The notes under the pieces: model-generated
Seen by the model: only the letters and a program-made list of their open reading frames with translations
What the model was told of the DNA's origin: nothing
The model's database searches: none
Made by a program: the position numbers and the translations under genes
In this document: one piece after another, positions 54,779 through 63,131 of the stretch
Numbering within the stretch: the stretch's first letter is position 1
How the letters are laid out: each line of letters starts with the position of its first letter
Source: Methanoplanus limicola DSM 2279
GTDB taxonomy: Archaea > Halobacteriota > Methanomicrobia > Methanomicrobiales > Methanomicrobiaceae
NCBI RefSeq assembly: GCF_000243255.1
Contig: NZ_CM001436.1
Location: 2,748,743-2,812,742, forward strand
Direction: 5' to 3'
Length of the DNA stretch: 64,000 bases

Positions 54779-55356
54779 ACCAAAAAACAGAAGAAGCAAT
54801 AGAAGTTTTAAAGAAAGACGGCCTTGTCGTATATCCGACTGAGACAGTCTATGGTCTTGGCGGGGATGCATTCTCCGACCATGCGGTTGAGAAGGTTTAC
54901 CATGCAAAGCACAGGTCACTGTCAAAGCCGATATCAATTGCGGTGTCAGATATGGAGATGCTCCATGCAGTGACTATTCTTGAGGAGAAGGAAGAGGATT
55001 TCATCCGGCATTTCATGCCCGGACCTGTGACTGTTGTTGTCAGGGCATCAAAGTGCGTACCGGACATACTGACCGGAGGAACGGGTCTTATCGGCATAAG
55101 AATGCCGGCGCATGAGACTGCACTTGAGCTGATCAGCGGGTTTGACTGTCCGATAACATCAACGAGTGCAAATATCTCAGGGCACATATCTCCGGTTGAG
55201 TTCTCACAGGTGAATGTTGTCCATGATATATTTATTGACGGCGGAAGACTTCCCGGAACGCCGAGTACAGTTATTGATTTAAAATCAGGCAGTATAATCA
55301 GGGCAGGCAGTGATATTGAGAAAATAGGCAAATATCTGGCAGAACACGGAATTTAA
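54775..55356 (+). CDS. sua5: Threonylcarbamoyl-AMP synthase (Sua5/YrdC), CTG start
   Basis: 193 residues if started at CTG 54775. The YrdC domain is complete only with this upstream part: GLVVYPTETVYGLGGDAFSD, AKHRSLSKPISIAV, GPVTVVVRAS, IGIRMPAHETALEL and TSTSANISGH. It makes threonylcarbamoyl-AMP from Thr, bicarbonate and ATP for t6A synthesis by KEOPS. In this frame there is no ATG, GTG or TTG between the last stop and the domain; CTG overlaps the previous stop as CTGA, mimicking the usual ATGA coupling, with a GGGGG stretch about 8 bases upstream. ATG 54943 would delete the active site. Confidence 0.85.
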   Translation: MNQKTEEAIEVLKKDGLVVYPTETVYGLGGDAFSDHAVEKVYHAKHRSLSKPISIAVSDMEMLHAVTILEEKEEDFIRHFMPGPVTVVVRASKCVPDILTGGTGLIGIRMPAHETALELISGFDCPITSTSANISGHISPVEFSQVNVVHDIFIDGGRLPGTPSTVIDLKSGSIIRAGSDIEKIGKYLAEHGI

Positions 55357-55358
55357 AG

Positions 55359-56288
55359 ATGAAACCTATAAGACTGAGAGATTTTTTTGAGGATAATGAC
55401 GGATGCCTCTATGCAGTCTCGGCATATGACAATGAGACAAAGGCAGGCGGAGTATTAAGATATGTCCCTGATGAAGAGGGAGAAAGAACCTCTCCGGAAG
55501 GGATAAAATACAGGAAATATGATTTTGAGCCGGCCTTTGAGTATATCAGGAAATATAAACCGGAATATCTGGACGTGGTTCACAGGGTGCCCCCTGAGGA
55601 CATTAAGAGAGTTTTCAAACCGGAAGTTGAGGTTGAAAAAATTGCAGAGAGGGACAACAGAGTCAAAAAACTGCTCAGGATTTTTGATGTCCCTAAAGGC
55701 AGGGCCGGATGCACAGGATCTCTCCTTCTCGGGCTTGAGAATGATGTTTCGGATATTGATATGGTCGTTTACGGCAAATACTGGTTTTTGGCCCAGAAAA
55801 ACCTGATATCTGCCGTTAAGAAGGGGGAAGCCTCACCTCTTTCCGAAGAACTCTGGAAGAAGGTTTACAACAAGCGTATTCCGGAGATTGATTATGAAAC
55901 TTTTATACTCCATGAGAAGAGGAAGTGGAACCGTGGTGAGATTGACGGGACTTATTTTGACCTGCTCTACACCCGCGACTATGAAGATCTGAACAGAATT
56001 GCGGTCAGCAAGGGCAGAGTCACCGGAAAGATGGAGATTGAGGCCACAGTTACCGATGCCTCATTCTCGTTTGACAGCCCTGCCATATACTCTGTGGATC
56101 ATGAAGAGATCTCAAAGGTGCTCTCATTCACACATACATACAGCGGACAGGCGCTTGATGGAGAGTTAATAAAGGCCTGTGGCTATGTGGAAGAGCACGG
56201 TGAGGAGAAGTGGCTCATAATAGGTTCAACAAGAGAAGCCAAAGGTGAATACATCATCTCAAAGACGCTTGTTGAGAACGGGGAGTGA
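55359..56288 (+). CDS. Nucleotidyltransferase-domain protein
   Basis: 309 residues. A pol-beta-type nucleotidyltransferase motif is visible in the middle: CTGSLLLGLENDVSDIDMVV (about 127-146; GS...D-x-D). N-terminal part begins MKPIRLRDFFEDNDGCLYAV. Other conserved-looking parts are IDGTYFDLLYTRDYEDL and AIYSVDHEEISKVLSFTHTY. The nucleotide and acceptor are unknown; archaeal relatives occur in information-processing operons. It starts 2 bases after sua5, in the same operon. Confidence 0.75.
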   Translation: MKPIRLRDFFEDNDGCLYAVSAYDNETKAGGVLRYVPDEEGERTSPEGIKYRKYDFEPAFEYIRKYKPEYLDVVHRVPPEDIKRVFKPEVEVEKIAERDNRVKKLLRIFDVPKGRAGCTGSLLLGLENDVSDIDMVVYGKYWFLAQKNLISAVKKGEASPLSEELWKKVYNKRIPEIDYETFILHEKRKWNRGEIDGTYFDLLYTRDYEDLNRIAVSKGRVTGKMEIEATVTDASFSFDSPAIYSVDHEEISKVLSFTHTYSGQALDGELIKACGYVEEHGEEKWLIIGSTREAKGEYIISKTLVENGE

Positions 56289-56317
56289 GAAAACCAACCA
56301 GAAACCAAATGATTAAG

Positions 56318-56386
56318 AGGTCAAAATTAAAAGGTCACAGCGTTGACCCGATAAACCAATATTTTGACCTTTTAAACCACAATATA
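56318..56386. repeat. Partial degenerate copy of an internal segment of the next gene
   Basis: AGGTCAAAATT, AAAAGGTCAC and GACCCGATAAA occur here in the same order as at about 56633-56680 inside the AlbA_2 gene, and a later TTGACCTTTTA also matches. On the minus strand it can be read KGQ-LSG-DLL as in the gene. It lies just beyond the gene's 3' end and may be a remnant of a paralogue or a local duplication. Confidence 0.5.
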
Positions 56387-56439
56387 TCACACATTTTGGT
56401 GAACTTATTGATGAACACCCAAATGAGCCACCACAAAAA

Positions 56440-57888
56440 TCATTGATCTTTAGCCTGACCCGCACCATCAGAGATTATTTCCCAGTGCCCTGTCTTTTTC
56501 GACCCAATACGTCTCAAAATGCCTGCATTCTTTAATTTCTGAATATGCCGTTTAACTGTTGCTTCACTTACCCCAACAGATTTTGCCAATGCTTTATAGT
56601 CACTCCGAGGATTTGATTTAATTACATTTATAAGGTCAAAATTGGATTTTAAAAGGTCACCGTGTAGACCCGATAAAACTCCTCCCTGACCTTTTATTTC
56701 ATCATGTTCCTCCATCCCCAGCAATACCCCCTGAACTTTTCGGTGAACCGTAACAGTGAACTTACAGCCTTCACGATCGTCCTCAAAGTCAATATCGGGC
56801 CACTGTTCAAGTGCACGCTTTATTCCTGAACCAAGCCCATGATACGGCAACAGCCCCTTCGCCACATAGGATACAAGAATCGGGTTTCTTATATTTGAAT
56901 TACCTGTCCTAATCTTCTCCACCGTCAAATTATTGGGAAGATGACCAGGACTTATAATCTCTATCCGGTTATCAAAAATAAAAATACGGATCGGTGCACT
57001 CACAAAATAATCACGATGAACCAGTGCATTTACAAGCAGTTCCTCAAAGACACTTTCCGGAACCTCAGGGAGTCCCGGAGAATTAATTCCACGTCCGGCC
57101 TGAACCTTGTGCAGATTGCGCATGATAAAAGCAAGAGAACTTTCAAAGACTTTCTGAAAAGGACCTTCATAATTTTCCGTATCCAGATATTCACTGATAT
57201 GAATATCATTTCCCGGATAGCATATTGCCTTGACAATAAACTGTGGTTTTACCCATTCGGGCCTTTCGGCAAACATCAGCACACCTGCAAGATTCAGCAT
57301 CCCATCATCAGTTGCAAGATTCATATTCTGCAAAAGTCTGATAAGTTCTTCAGAAGATGATGGCACATCCTGTTTATATGCACTTTTTAAAAAGTCGCGG
57401 AAGCGAATATTATCAAGCTTATCAATACCTGCTTTAGTTGGAACTTCATCTGCATGGAACTGATCAGTCACCTGAAACAACCGGCGCAGTTCCTCCTTTG
57501 AATTGATCCTTCGTTTGTCTGAACCGGTTTTCAGCCAGATTACACCATTCTTATCAAAATAAGGTTTGTATATGCCCTTAGGAACAGTAAGTACAATCAC
57601 TACTCTTCCGGTTTCAAGGACAACATTTTCAGTATGTACAGAAAGCGGACTTCTGACCTGCTGGCTGGCGGCATTGCTTATAAGCTGATTTATCCGGGAA
57701 ACATCCTCTTTTGTCAGACCCGGAACATTACTATCATCAGCAACCCCAATGTATATTGTGCCACCCTTTGAATTGGCAAAAGCTGCCATCTCTGCTGCTA
57801 TGGACTCACCACTACGTACATCAACCTTAAACTGATGAGTGCTGTCCTCTCCGGCGGCTATCTGAAGAGCTAAATCGGACTGTTTCAT
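56440..57888 (-). CDS. AlbA_2 (Schlafen-type)/RecG-like ATP-binding transcriptional regulator
   Basis: 482 residues from ATG 57888, with GGAG upstream. N-terminal AlbA_2/Schlafen domain (EDSTHQFKVDVRSGESIAAE, FANSKGGTIYIGVAD, KGIYKPYFDKNGVIWLKTGS), a GHKL-like ATPase middle (VNALVHRDYFVSAPIRIFIF, GLLPYHGLGSGIKRALEQW), and a C-terminal winged helix (YKALAKSVGVSEATVKRHIQ). Such proteins act as regulators or nucleic-acid-binding components and are frequent in defence and mobile regions. The 3' side carries a short duplication. Beside an ABC-3C system, a defence role is suspected. Confidence 0.82.
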   Translation of the reverse strand: MKQSDLALQIAAGEDSTHQFKVDVRSGESIAAEMAAFANSKGGTIYIGVADDSNVPGLTKEDVSRINQLISNAASQQVRSPLSVHTENVVLETGRVVIVLTVPKGIYKPYFDKNGVIWLKTGSDKRRINSKEELRRLFQVTDQFHADEVPTKAGIDKLDNIRFRDFLKSAYKQDVPSSSEELIRLLQNMNLATDDGMLNLAGVLMFAERPEWVKPQFIVKAICYPGNDIHISEYLDTENYEGPFQKVFESSLAFIMRNLHKVQAGRGINSPGLPEVPESVFEELLVNALVHRDYFVSAPIRIFIFDNRIEIISPGHLPNNLTVEKIRTGNSNIRNPILVSYVAKGLLPYHGLGSGIKRALEQWPDIDFEDDREGCKFTVTVHRKVQGVLLGMEEHDEIKGQGGVLSGLHGDLLKSNFDLINVIKSNPRSDYKALAKSVGVSEATVKRHIQKLKNAGILRRIGSKKTGHWEIISDGAGQAKDQ

Positions 57889-57965
57889 ATGATTACTCCT
57901 ATATTCAAAATCCCAGGACATTGGCACTGGCAGGTTGCAACCATAAGACTATCAAAAACAAAAAT

Positions 57966-58340
57966 TCAGCATGACAGTGCCATTTTTCCGGATGGGATAT
58001 TAGACTCATTAAGTCCTGTTACAGAGATTACTTTAGGGACATGCCGGTTTCTTCTTTCAAGAGTAAGATTGACGCTGAGTTCAACCACATTTTCAGATAT
58101 TTCGAGATAAATCTTAATCTCTTCGGGTTTCCTTAATTCAAATTTAGAAACACCAAATTTTTCAGAGGCCCCAAGTATTTCAACACCTTTTATCTGATAT
58201 TTATCATCAAAATCAACAATTATATTATCCAGATTTAATGACTGTTTATACCCCATTCCTTTTGTATACAAAAACAAACTGTCATTCTCATAATCATAAT
58301 CAATTGAATCTGCCTTCTGCTGAACTGGATTATTATTCAT
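57966..58340 (-). CDS. DUF2283 domain protein
   Basis: 124 residues from ATG 58340, with GGAAG upstream; TTG 58361 is possible. The DUF2283 pattern is clear: SIDYDYENDSLFLYTKG, then NLDNIIVDFDDKYQIKGVEI and LGASEKFGV. This small beta-rich family is often next to toxin-antitoxin or defence genes; function unknown. The C-terminal half (ENVVELSVNLTLERRNRHVP) is an extra domain. It lies between the AlbA_2 gene and the ABC-3C operon. Confidence 0.75.
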   Translation of the reverse strand: MNNNPVQQKADSIDYDYENDSLFLYTKGMGYKQSLNLDNIIVDFDDKYQIKGVEILGASEKFGVSKFELRKPEEIKIYLEISENVVELSVNLTLERRNRHVPKVISVTGLNESNIPSGKMALSC

Positions 58341-58432
58341 CTTTTCTTCCGGTGATCTCAATTATCCGCAATTTATACACACAAAAAATCTATATTCTCG
58401 TTTTAAGTCCACATCTACAACCCATGAATCAT

Positions 58433-60208
58433 TCATATGCCGGTATTTCTCTTACTTAACTCAAACTGGAAACCAAATAGCGAATCTTCCGGATTTTTAT
58501 CATTAAGTCTCAGACAGATAAAATCATCTGCTTTAAAGTCATCACTTAAATCAGAGTACGGAATCATATCCGAATTAAATGTGCAAATGTATTGAAATCC
58601 TGATTCTCTAGCCTTATAATGTCCATGTTCCAGAGCATGTGCTATTTGACGGGAATCTACACCATCAAACATAGTACTGTCATGAATCAAAAAATCAATA
58701 CCACCAGAAACGGAAAATATATCCACCAGCATCAAATCATAGCAGAATATTTTCATCTTCCCAACACCTTCACTATTACTACGCGGAATATCTACATCGA
58801 AACTGTAAGCATTGCCTGAAACTCTACCACCATCAGGAGTATTAATTATCAGATAGCCAGGTTCATTGTAAAGAGCCTGAGAATTATCATTAAAACCATT
58901 AACTGCTTTCTCCCACCGGGGACGTGATTCTTCAAAATCGCGTTGAATTTTAGAATCCAGCTCTATTCTTTCAGATCTGATTTCCTTTTTCTTCTCTGAC
59001 ATTTCCTGAATCTCAGAGATCATCTGTAATGTTTTCTCTAAATGGACTTTTTTTTCAGTAACTCTATTCTGAAGCATAGAATATTCTTCAAGTGCATGGT
59101 GCGTACTTAATACCTCCATTATTTCAGCGCGTTCAGATGAGATATTCTCCATATATTTTTCATTATTACCAATTTTATTTTTAATTGCCTCAATCTCAGC
59201 CTCTAAAAAGAGTTTTCTGTTACGGACAATTTCATTATGAAAGTTTCTTGTTTCCTCAAGAGTTTTTTTTAAGGCAGAACTAAAATGAAGCCCGGCCTCC
59301 TCATACAGATCTGCTACTGATAAATTATCAGGTGCTTTTTCGGACTGGACTGATTCCTCATACCTGTCCAGTTTTCTTCGTAGAATTATATTTTCATCTG
59401 CCAACAGATGAATACTTTTGGTTAAACTATCTGCTTTTTCCTGAATTACACGATACTGAGGATGAACTTTGAACGTACTCAAAGCTTTCTCCTCAATCTC
59501 AAGTTCATGCTGAAGCCTGACTTTCTCTGCCTCAAGTTCGCCCTTTGATGGTCTCATACCCGACTTAATAGCACCATCAACCATTTTTATTGATTTTTCT
59601 TTCTCTTTTAATTTCTGTACTTCAATCGGATGAAGCCAGTTCATACCCAATAAAAAGGCATTTGCAACCTGTATTTGTATGGCACTCTGGTTTTTATAAA
59701 AACTAAAAGGAGTACTGTAGGCATCTATACCAGTACGGATAAAATATGAAATCAGAGTTCTGAAAGTCGGCATATATTTAATATGAGTTGTGGATGGAAT
59801 ATTAAAAAGAGAGATTCCAAGAAGATTTTTCCAGTCTTTATGCTTATAATAGTAAAACCCCTTGTTTTCATTATATTCAGGAACCAATGGAAGATTTAAA
59901 AGATTACTACCATCAACACATATAATTCCAGGGTCCCCAATACTCCGGCCGGCAGTAATTTTTTCACCACCAAGATCAATATCAATATAAAAAGTCCAGT
60001 CAGAAATATCTTCAACCGGCAGAGATGATTTTTCCAAATCCGAACCAAGACAGAAATGAATGATATTTAACAGTGAGGTTTTCCCAAGTCCGTTACGTGA
60101 ATCTTTACTGCCGGAGTCTTCCTTCCGGTCAGCAACAATAATATTAAGACCTTCATTAAATATAACTGATTTAAACCTCTTATCACTGGCATATAGCCCA
60201 TGAATCAT
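58433..60208 (-). CDS. ABC-3C system ATPase (DUF2326, SMC/RecN-like)
   Basis: 591 residues. N-terminal P-loop in DSRNGLGKTSLLNIIHFCLG (about 34-53), long coiled-coil regions (about 200-265 and 300-430), and a C-terminal ABC half with SNSEGVGKMKIFCYDLMLVD and a Walker-B-like IDFLIHDSTMFDGVDSRQ. This split-head, coiled-coil layout with DUF2326 is typical of ABC-three-component ATPases, thought to sense invader nucleic acid or its processing. Start overlaps the middle-component stop by 4 bases (ATGA). Confidence 0.85.
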   Translation of the reverse strand: MIHGLYASDKRFKSVIFNEGLNIIVADRKEDSGSKDSRNGLGKTSLLNIIHFCLGSDLEKSSLPVEDISDWTFYIDIDLGGEKITAGRSIGDPGIICVDGSNLLNLPLVPEYNENKGFYYYKHKDWKNLLGISLFNIPSTTHIKYMPTFRTLISYFIRTGIDAYSTPFSFYKNQSAIQIQVANAFLLGMNWLHPIEVQKLKEKEKSIKMVDGAIKSGMRPSKGELEAEKVRLQHELEIEEKALSTFKVHPQYRVIQEKADSLTKSIHLLADENIILRRKLDRYEESVQSEKAPDNLSVADLYEEAGLHFSSALKKTLEETRNFHNEIVRNRKLFLEAEIEAIKNKIGNNEKYMENISSERAEIMEVLSTHHALEEYSMLQNRVTEKKVHLEKTLQMISEIQEMSEKKKEIRSERIELDSKIQRDFEESRPRWEKAVNGFNDNSQALYNEPGYLIINTPDGGRVSGNAYSFDVDIPRSNSEGVGKMKIFCYDLMLVDIFSVSGGIDFLIHDSTMFDGVDSRQIAHALEHGHYKARESGFQYICTFNSDMIPYSDLSDDFKADDFICLRLNDKNPEDSLFGFQFELSKRNTGI

Positions 60209-60432
60209 AATTTAACCCTCACAAGCTTATTATTTTTAAATTCAATGAGACCTAATGAATATAATAAATCCAGTGAAAGAATAAAACGCTCAAAACTGCC
60301 AATCTGAGAAGAATTCCTGACAGAATCCCATAACTCCGACAGATTTTTTTCACAGGATAAATACTTCAGTAATATTGCACCAACACCGATTAAAGCTTCA
60401 TCTTCTTTGATATATTTATTTGGCAGTATCAT
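60205..60432 (-). CDS. ABC-3C middle component (MC6-like)
   Basis: 75 residues: MILPNKYIKEDEALIGVGAI then GSFERFILSLDLLYSLGLIE, a small winged-helix-like protein. Size, gene order and ATGA overlaps at both ends match the small middle component that couples the ATPase and effector in ABC-three-component systems. The sub-type number is a best guess. Confidence 0.78.
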   Translation of the reverse strand: MILPNKYIKEDEALIGVGAILLKYLSCEKNLSELWDSVRNSSQIGSFERFILSLDLLYSLGLIEFKNNKLVRVKL

Positions 60433-61187
60433 TTTTCAAATACCTCACAGATTTCAAACATATGAGTCAGGATAACCAGACGGGCGGCATCCTGCCCAAA
60501 GTCATGTTCAGCACCCTGAAAATGTGTAAGCATCTCCATGAAGAGATCATCTCCGGAAAACTCCCTGTTTAATTCGAGGTACTTCTTTTTAAAGCCATTT
60601 TTTAACCTATCAGGGAAATCAGGATCTAGTTTTGACATCTCGGATAAATATTTACTTACCTCTCCACTACCACATAAACCCATTGAAATCAGCCGCCTTG
60701 ATCTCTTCCCCAGACCATTCTTCAATATCTTTTCTTCAGGAGAGATAACCGTATAATCACTGCCTTCAAAATTCTCTCCCGAAGATATTGCTTTAGCAGC
60801 AATTTCTAATTCTGCAAAATCAACTTTAGCAACTGATATTTCAAGTTGATCTGAAACCCAGTTTTCATGTTCTGTTTTTATCTTCCGGAGCACATCGACC
60901 GAATATTTCTCCGGTTGTTCATCCACTATTTTATGACAGGTTGGACAGAGAAGAATGTAATTATCATAGCAATTCAGTTCTTTATCAGTATAATTTTCAT
61001 CCCCACGTGGCCCTTTAGAACTATGTGCCACAATATGAGCAATTTGTCCAATCTGATTTATGCTCCCATCATCATCCGTATCAAGAACAATATTTTTACG
61101 GCAATCTCTAAAAGAACAGCGTCCTGCTGCTTTTGAAAACAATATTTTTATATCCTTAGCAGAGGGATTTTTCCTCGAATCACCCAT
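60429..61187 (-). CDS. ABC-3C effector: HNH endonuclease with ABC-3C C-terminal domain
   Basis: 252 residues from ATG 61187 (MGDSRKNPSAKDIKILFS), with GGAG upstream. HNH zinc/catalytic motifs: AAGRCSFRDCRKNI (Cys pair), IGQIAHIVAHSSKGPRGDEN (His) and CYDNYILLCPTCHKIVDEQP (Asn, CxxCH). After about residue 110 a helical domain without nuclease motifs follows; this should be the ABC-3C C-terminal domain that docks to the other components. It is the likely toxic effector of the operon, cutting DNA when triggered (inference from family). Confidence 0.83.
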   Translation of the reverse strand: MGDSRKNPSAKDIKILFSKAAGRCSFRDCRKNIVLDTDDDGSINQIGQIAHIVAHSSKGPRGDENYTDKELNCYDNYILLCPTCHKIVDEQPEKYSVDVLRKIKTEHENWVSDQLEISVAKVDFAELEIAAKAISSGENFEGSDYTVISPEEKILKNGLGKRSRRLISMGLCGSGEVSKYLSEMSKLDPDFPDRLKNGFKKKYLELNREFSGDDLFMEMLTHFQGAEHDFGQDAARLVILTHMFEICEVFEK

Positions 61188-61298
61188 ATGATATCTCCAC
61201 AAATAATTTTAAGCAAAACCTGATCGCTAGGATAATAATACAAAAGCAATGTGTTAAAAATTTAACTGAAGGTTAAAAATATAAATTAACCCATAATC

Positions 61299-63131
61299 TC
61301 ACAGAACACTCTGAATTTCTCTTTTAAGGAGCTCGCTGATAACCTTGCCGTCAGCACGCCCGCGGGCCTCCTTCATGACAACACCCATAAGCGGACCTAA
61401 GGATCTCATGCCCTGCTCTTTGATGAATTCCTGCCTCTCACCGATAATCGTCCGGATAATGCCGGTCAGCTCCTCTTCTGAAATTCCGGGTGCGACACTC
61501 TCAACAGCCTCAGCCGGAGACATGCCCTTTGAAACGGCACGGATGAGATCAGGGATCGCCTCCTTTGCTGCCTTCCCGTCTTCAACAAGTTTCAGAAGCT
61601 CAAGCAATGAATCATCAGATAATGAATAGGTATCAACACCGTCACGGTAAAGCTCCCTTAAGGTTGCCAGAAGCGTTCTTGACGCAAGATTTGCCTTAAT
61701 ACCCTCACGAATCATCCTCTCAAAGAGGGGCATACGCGGAGAGTAGGCCATCTGCCTGGCAACCGCCCCGTCAAGGTTCAGTTCATTCTTAAACCTCTCC
61801 TCTTTGGCAGTTAAAAGCTCAGGTATCTCAAGTGAATTCCAGTATTCATCAGTAATCTCAACCGGAAATACATCAGTCTCAGGATACATCCTTGCAGCGC
61901 CGGGAAGTGGCCTCATATAAGCAGTGCTGCCTTCCTCAAGCATCTTTCTTGTCTCTTCTGGAACACCTTCAAATGCCATATTCGAGCGCTTAATAATCTG
62001 TGAGATTGCACACTCAGCCCTCTTTTTCTTATCCGCAACTATGATGACACAGTCCTCATCAGCAGCACCGACAAACTCCCTGAGTTTTGCAACCTCATCC
62101 TCAGTCACTCCATATGCCGGCAGTTCATCCGTATGGAAAAGCCCGCCGACACCGCACTTCTTTGCATAATCAGAGATCTCACTGCCAAGCCTTCTTCCGG
62201 GCTGGATCTCCCTGCCTACAAGCCCTGCAAAACCTCTGAGATTCACCGCAAGAATAGTCTTAGCCTTCTTTAAAATGCTTGAACCGGTCTCAGAGAAGAC
62301 AGATGTAACATCAGTATAATCTTCCGGAACAGAAGCATTGCGGCGGATAAGCTCAGCACGGATCTCAAGGAGATTCACCTGCCTTAAGGCCTCACGCTTC
62401 ACAACCTCCTCAATAAGGCTTAAATCCTGAATACCCTTGATCTCAACACGGGCACCCTCACTGATGGAGATATTGACATCCTGCCTGATGGTCCCAAGCC
62501 CTCTCTTAACGCGGCCTGTTGACCGGAGAATCATTCCGATATATGCTGCGACCTCCTTTACCTCATGAGGAGTCTTCATATCGGGGCCGGTTGTGATCTC
62601 AGCAAGAGGAATGCCAAGCCTGTCAAGTGAGAATATATCACCCTCAACCCTCTGTGCCGCCTCCTCCTCAAGGCATATCGATTCAATGACTGCACCGGCA
62701 GGGATTTTTCCGTTCAGTGCAACAAGTGCAGTCCTCTGAAAACCGGAAGTGTTTGAACCATCAATGACAAGCTTTCTCATCACATGAATCTGCTCAACAG
62801 GAGTCATGCCAAGCATCTTTGCAATAGTCATTGCAAGCCCGACAGCCTCAGGGTTCATCGGTGCCGGAGGTTCCTCATCGTTCTCTACAAGGCAGGTCGT
62901 GTCATAGGCATAATAGGTATAGGCACGATCCTCCTTCTTCATCTCCTCTTCTGCCGCCCGGTCAATCTTTCCCATCTCACTCTCGGTTGCCCGGAGAAAT
63001 CTGAAAAATTCTCCATTCCTCTCTTCAGCATCACGGAGCAGAGTAGGGCAGTGGCAGAAGAGCTTCTCCCTTGTATTGAGCTGCTGATGAATCTCAATTC
63101 CGGCCTTAAGACCTAATTTCTTATAATCCAT
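61299..63131 (-). CDS. gatE: Glu-tRNA(Gln) amidotransferase subunit E
   Basis: 610 residues from ATG 63131 (MDYKKLGLKAGIEIHQQLNT); the frame is open to 63155. GatB/E kinase-transferase domain with EIHQQLNTREKLFCHCP and TTGPDMKTPHEVKEVAAYIG, an inserted AspRS-like domain (about 280-420) typical of GatE, and the YqeY-type tail (PLMGVVMKEARGRADGKVIS). With GatD it converts Glu-tRNA(Gln) to Gln-tRNA(Gln). Start overlaps the gatD stop by 11 bases. Confidence 0.96.
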   Translation of the reverse strand: MDYKKLGLKAGIEIHQQLNTREKLFCHCPTLLRDAEERNGEFFRFLRATESEMGKIDRAAEEEMKKEDRAYTYYAYDTTCLVENDEEPPAPMNPEAVGLAMTIAKMLGMTPVEQIHVMRKLVIDGSNTSGFQRTALVALNGKIPAGAVIESICLEEEAAQRVEGDIFSLDRLGIPLAEITTGPDMKTPHEVKEVAAYIGMILRSTGRVKRGLGTIRQDVNISISEGARVEIKGIQDLSLIEEVVKREALRQVNLLEIRAELIRRNASVPEDYTDVTSVFSETGSSILKKAKTILAVNLRGFAGLVGREIQPGRRLGSEISDYAKKCGVGGLFHTDELPAYGVTEDEVAKLREFVGAADEDCVIIVADKKKRAECAISQIIKRSNMAFEGVPEETRKMLEEGSTAYMRPLPGAARMYPETDVFPVEITDEYWNSLEIPELLTAKEERFKNELNLDGAVARQMAYSPRMPLFERMIREGIKANLASRTLLATLRELYRDGVDTYSLSDDSLLELLKLVEDGKAAKEAIPDLIRAVSKGMSPAEAVESVAPGISEEELTGIIRTIIGERQEFIKEQGMRSLGPLMGVVMKEARGRADGKVISELLKREIQSVL

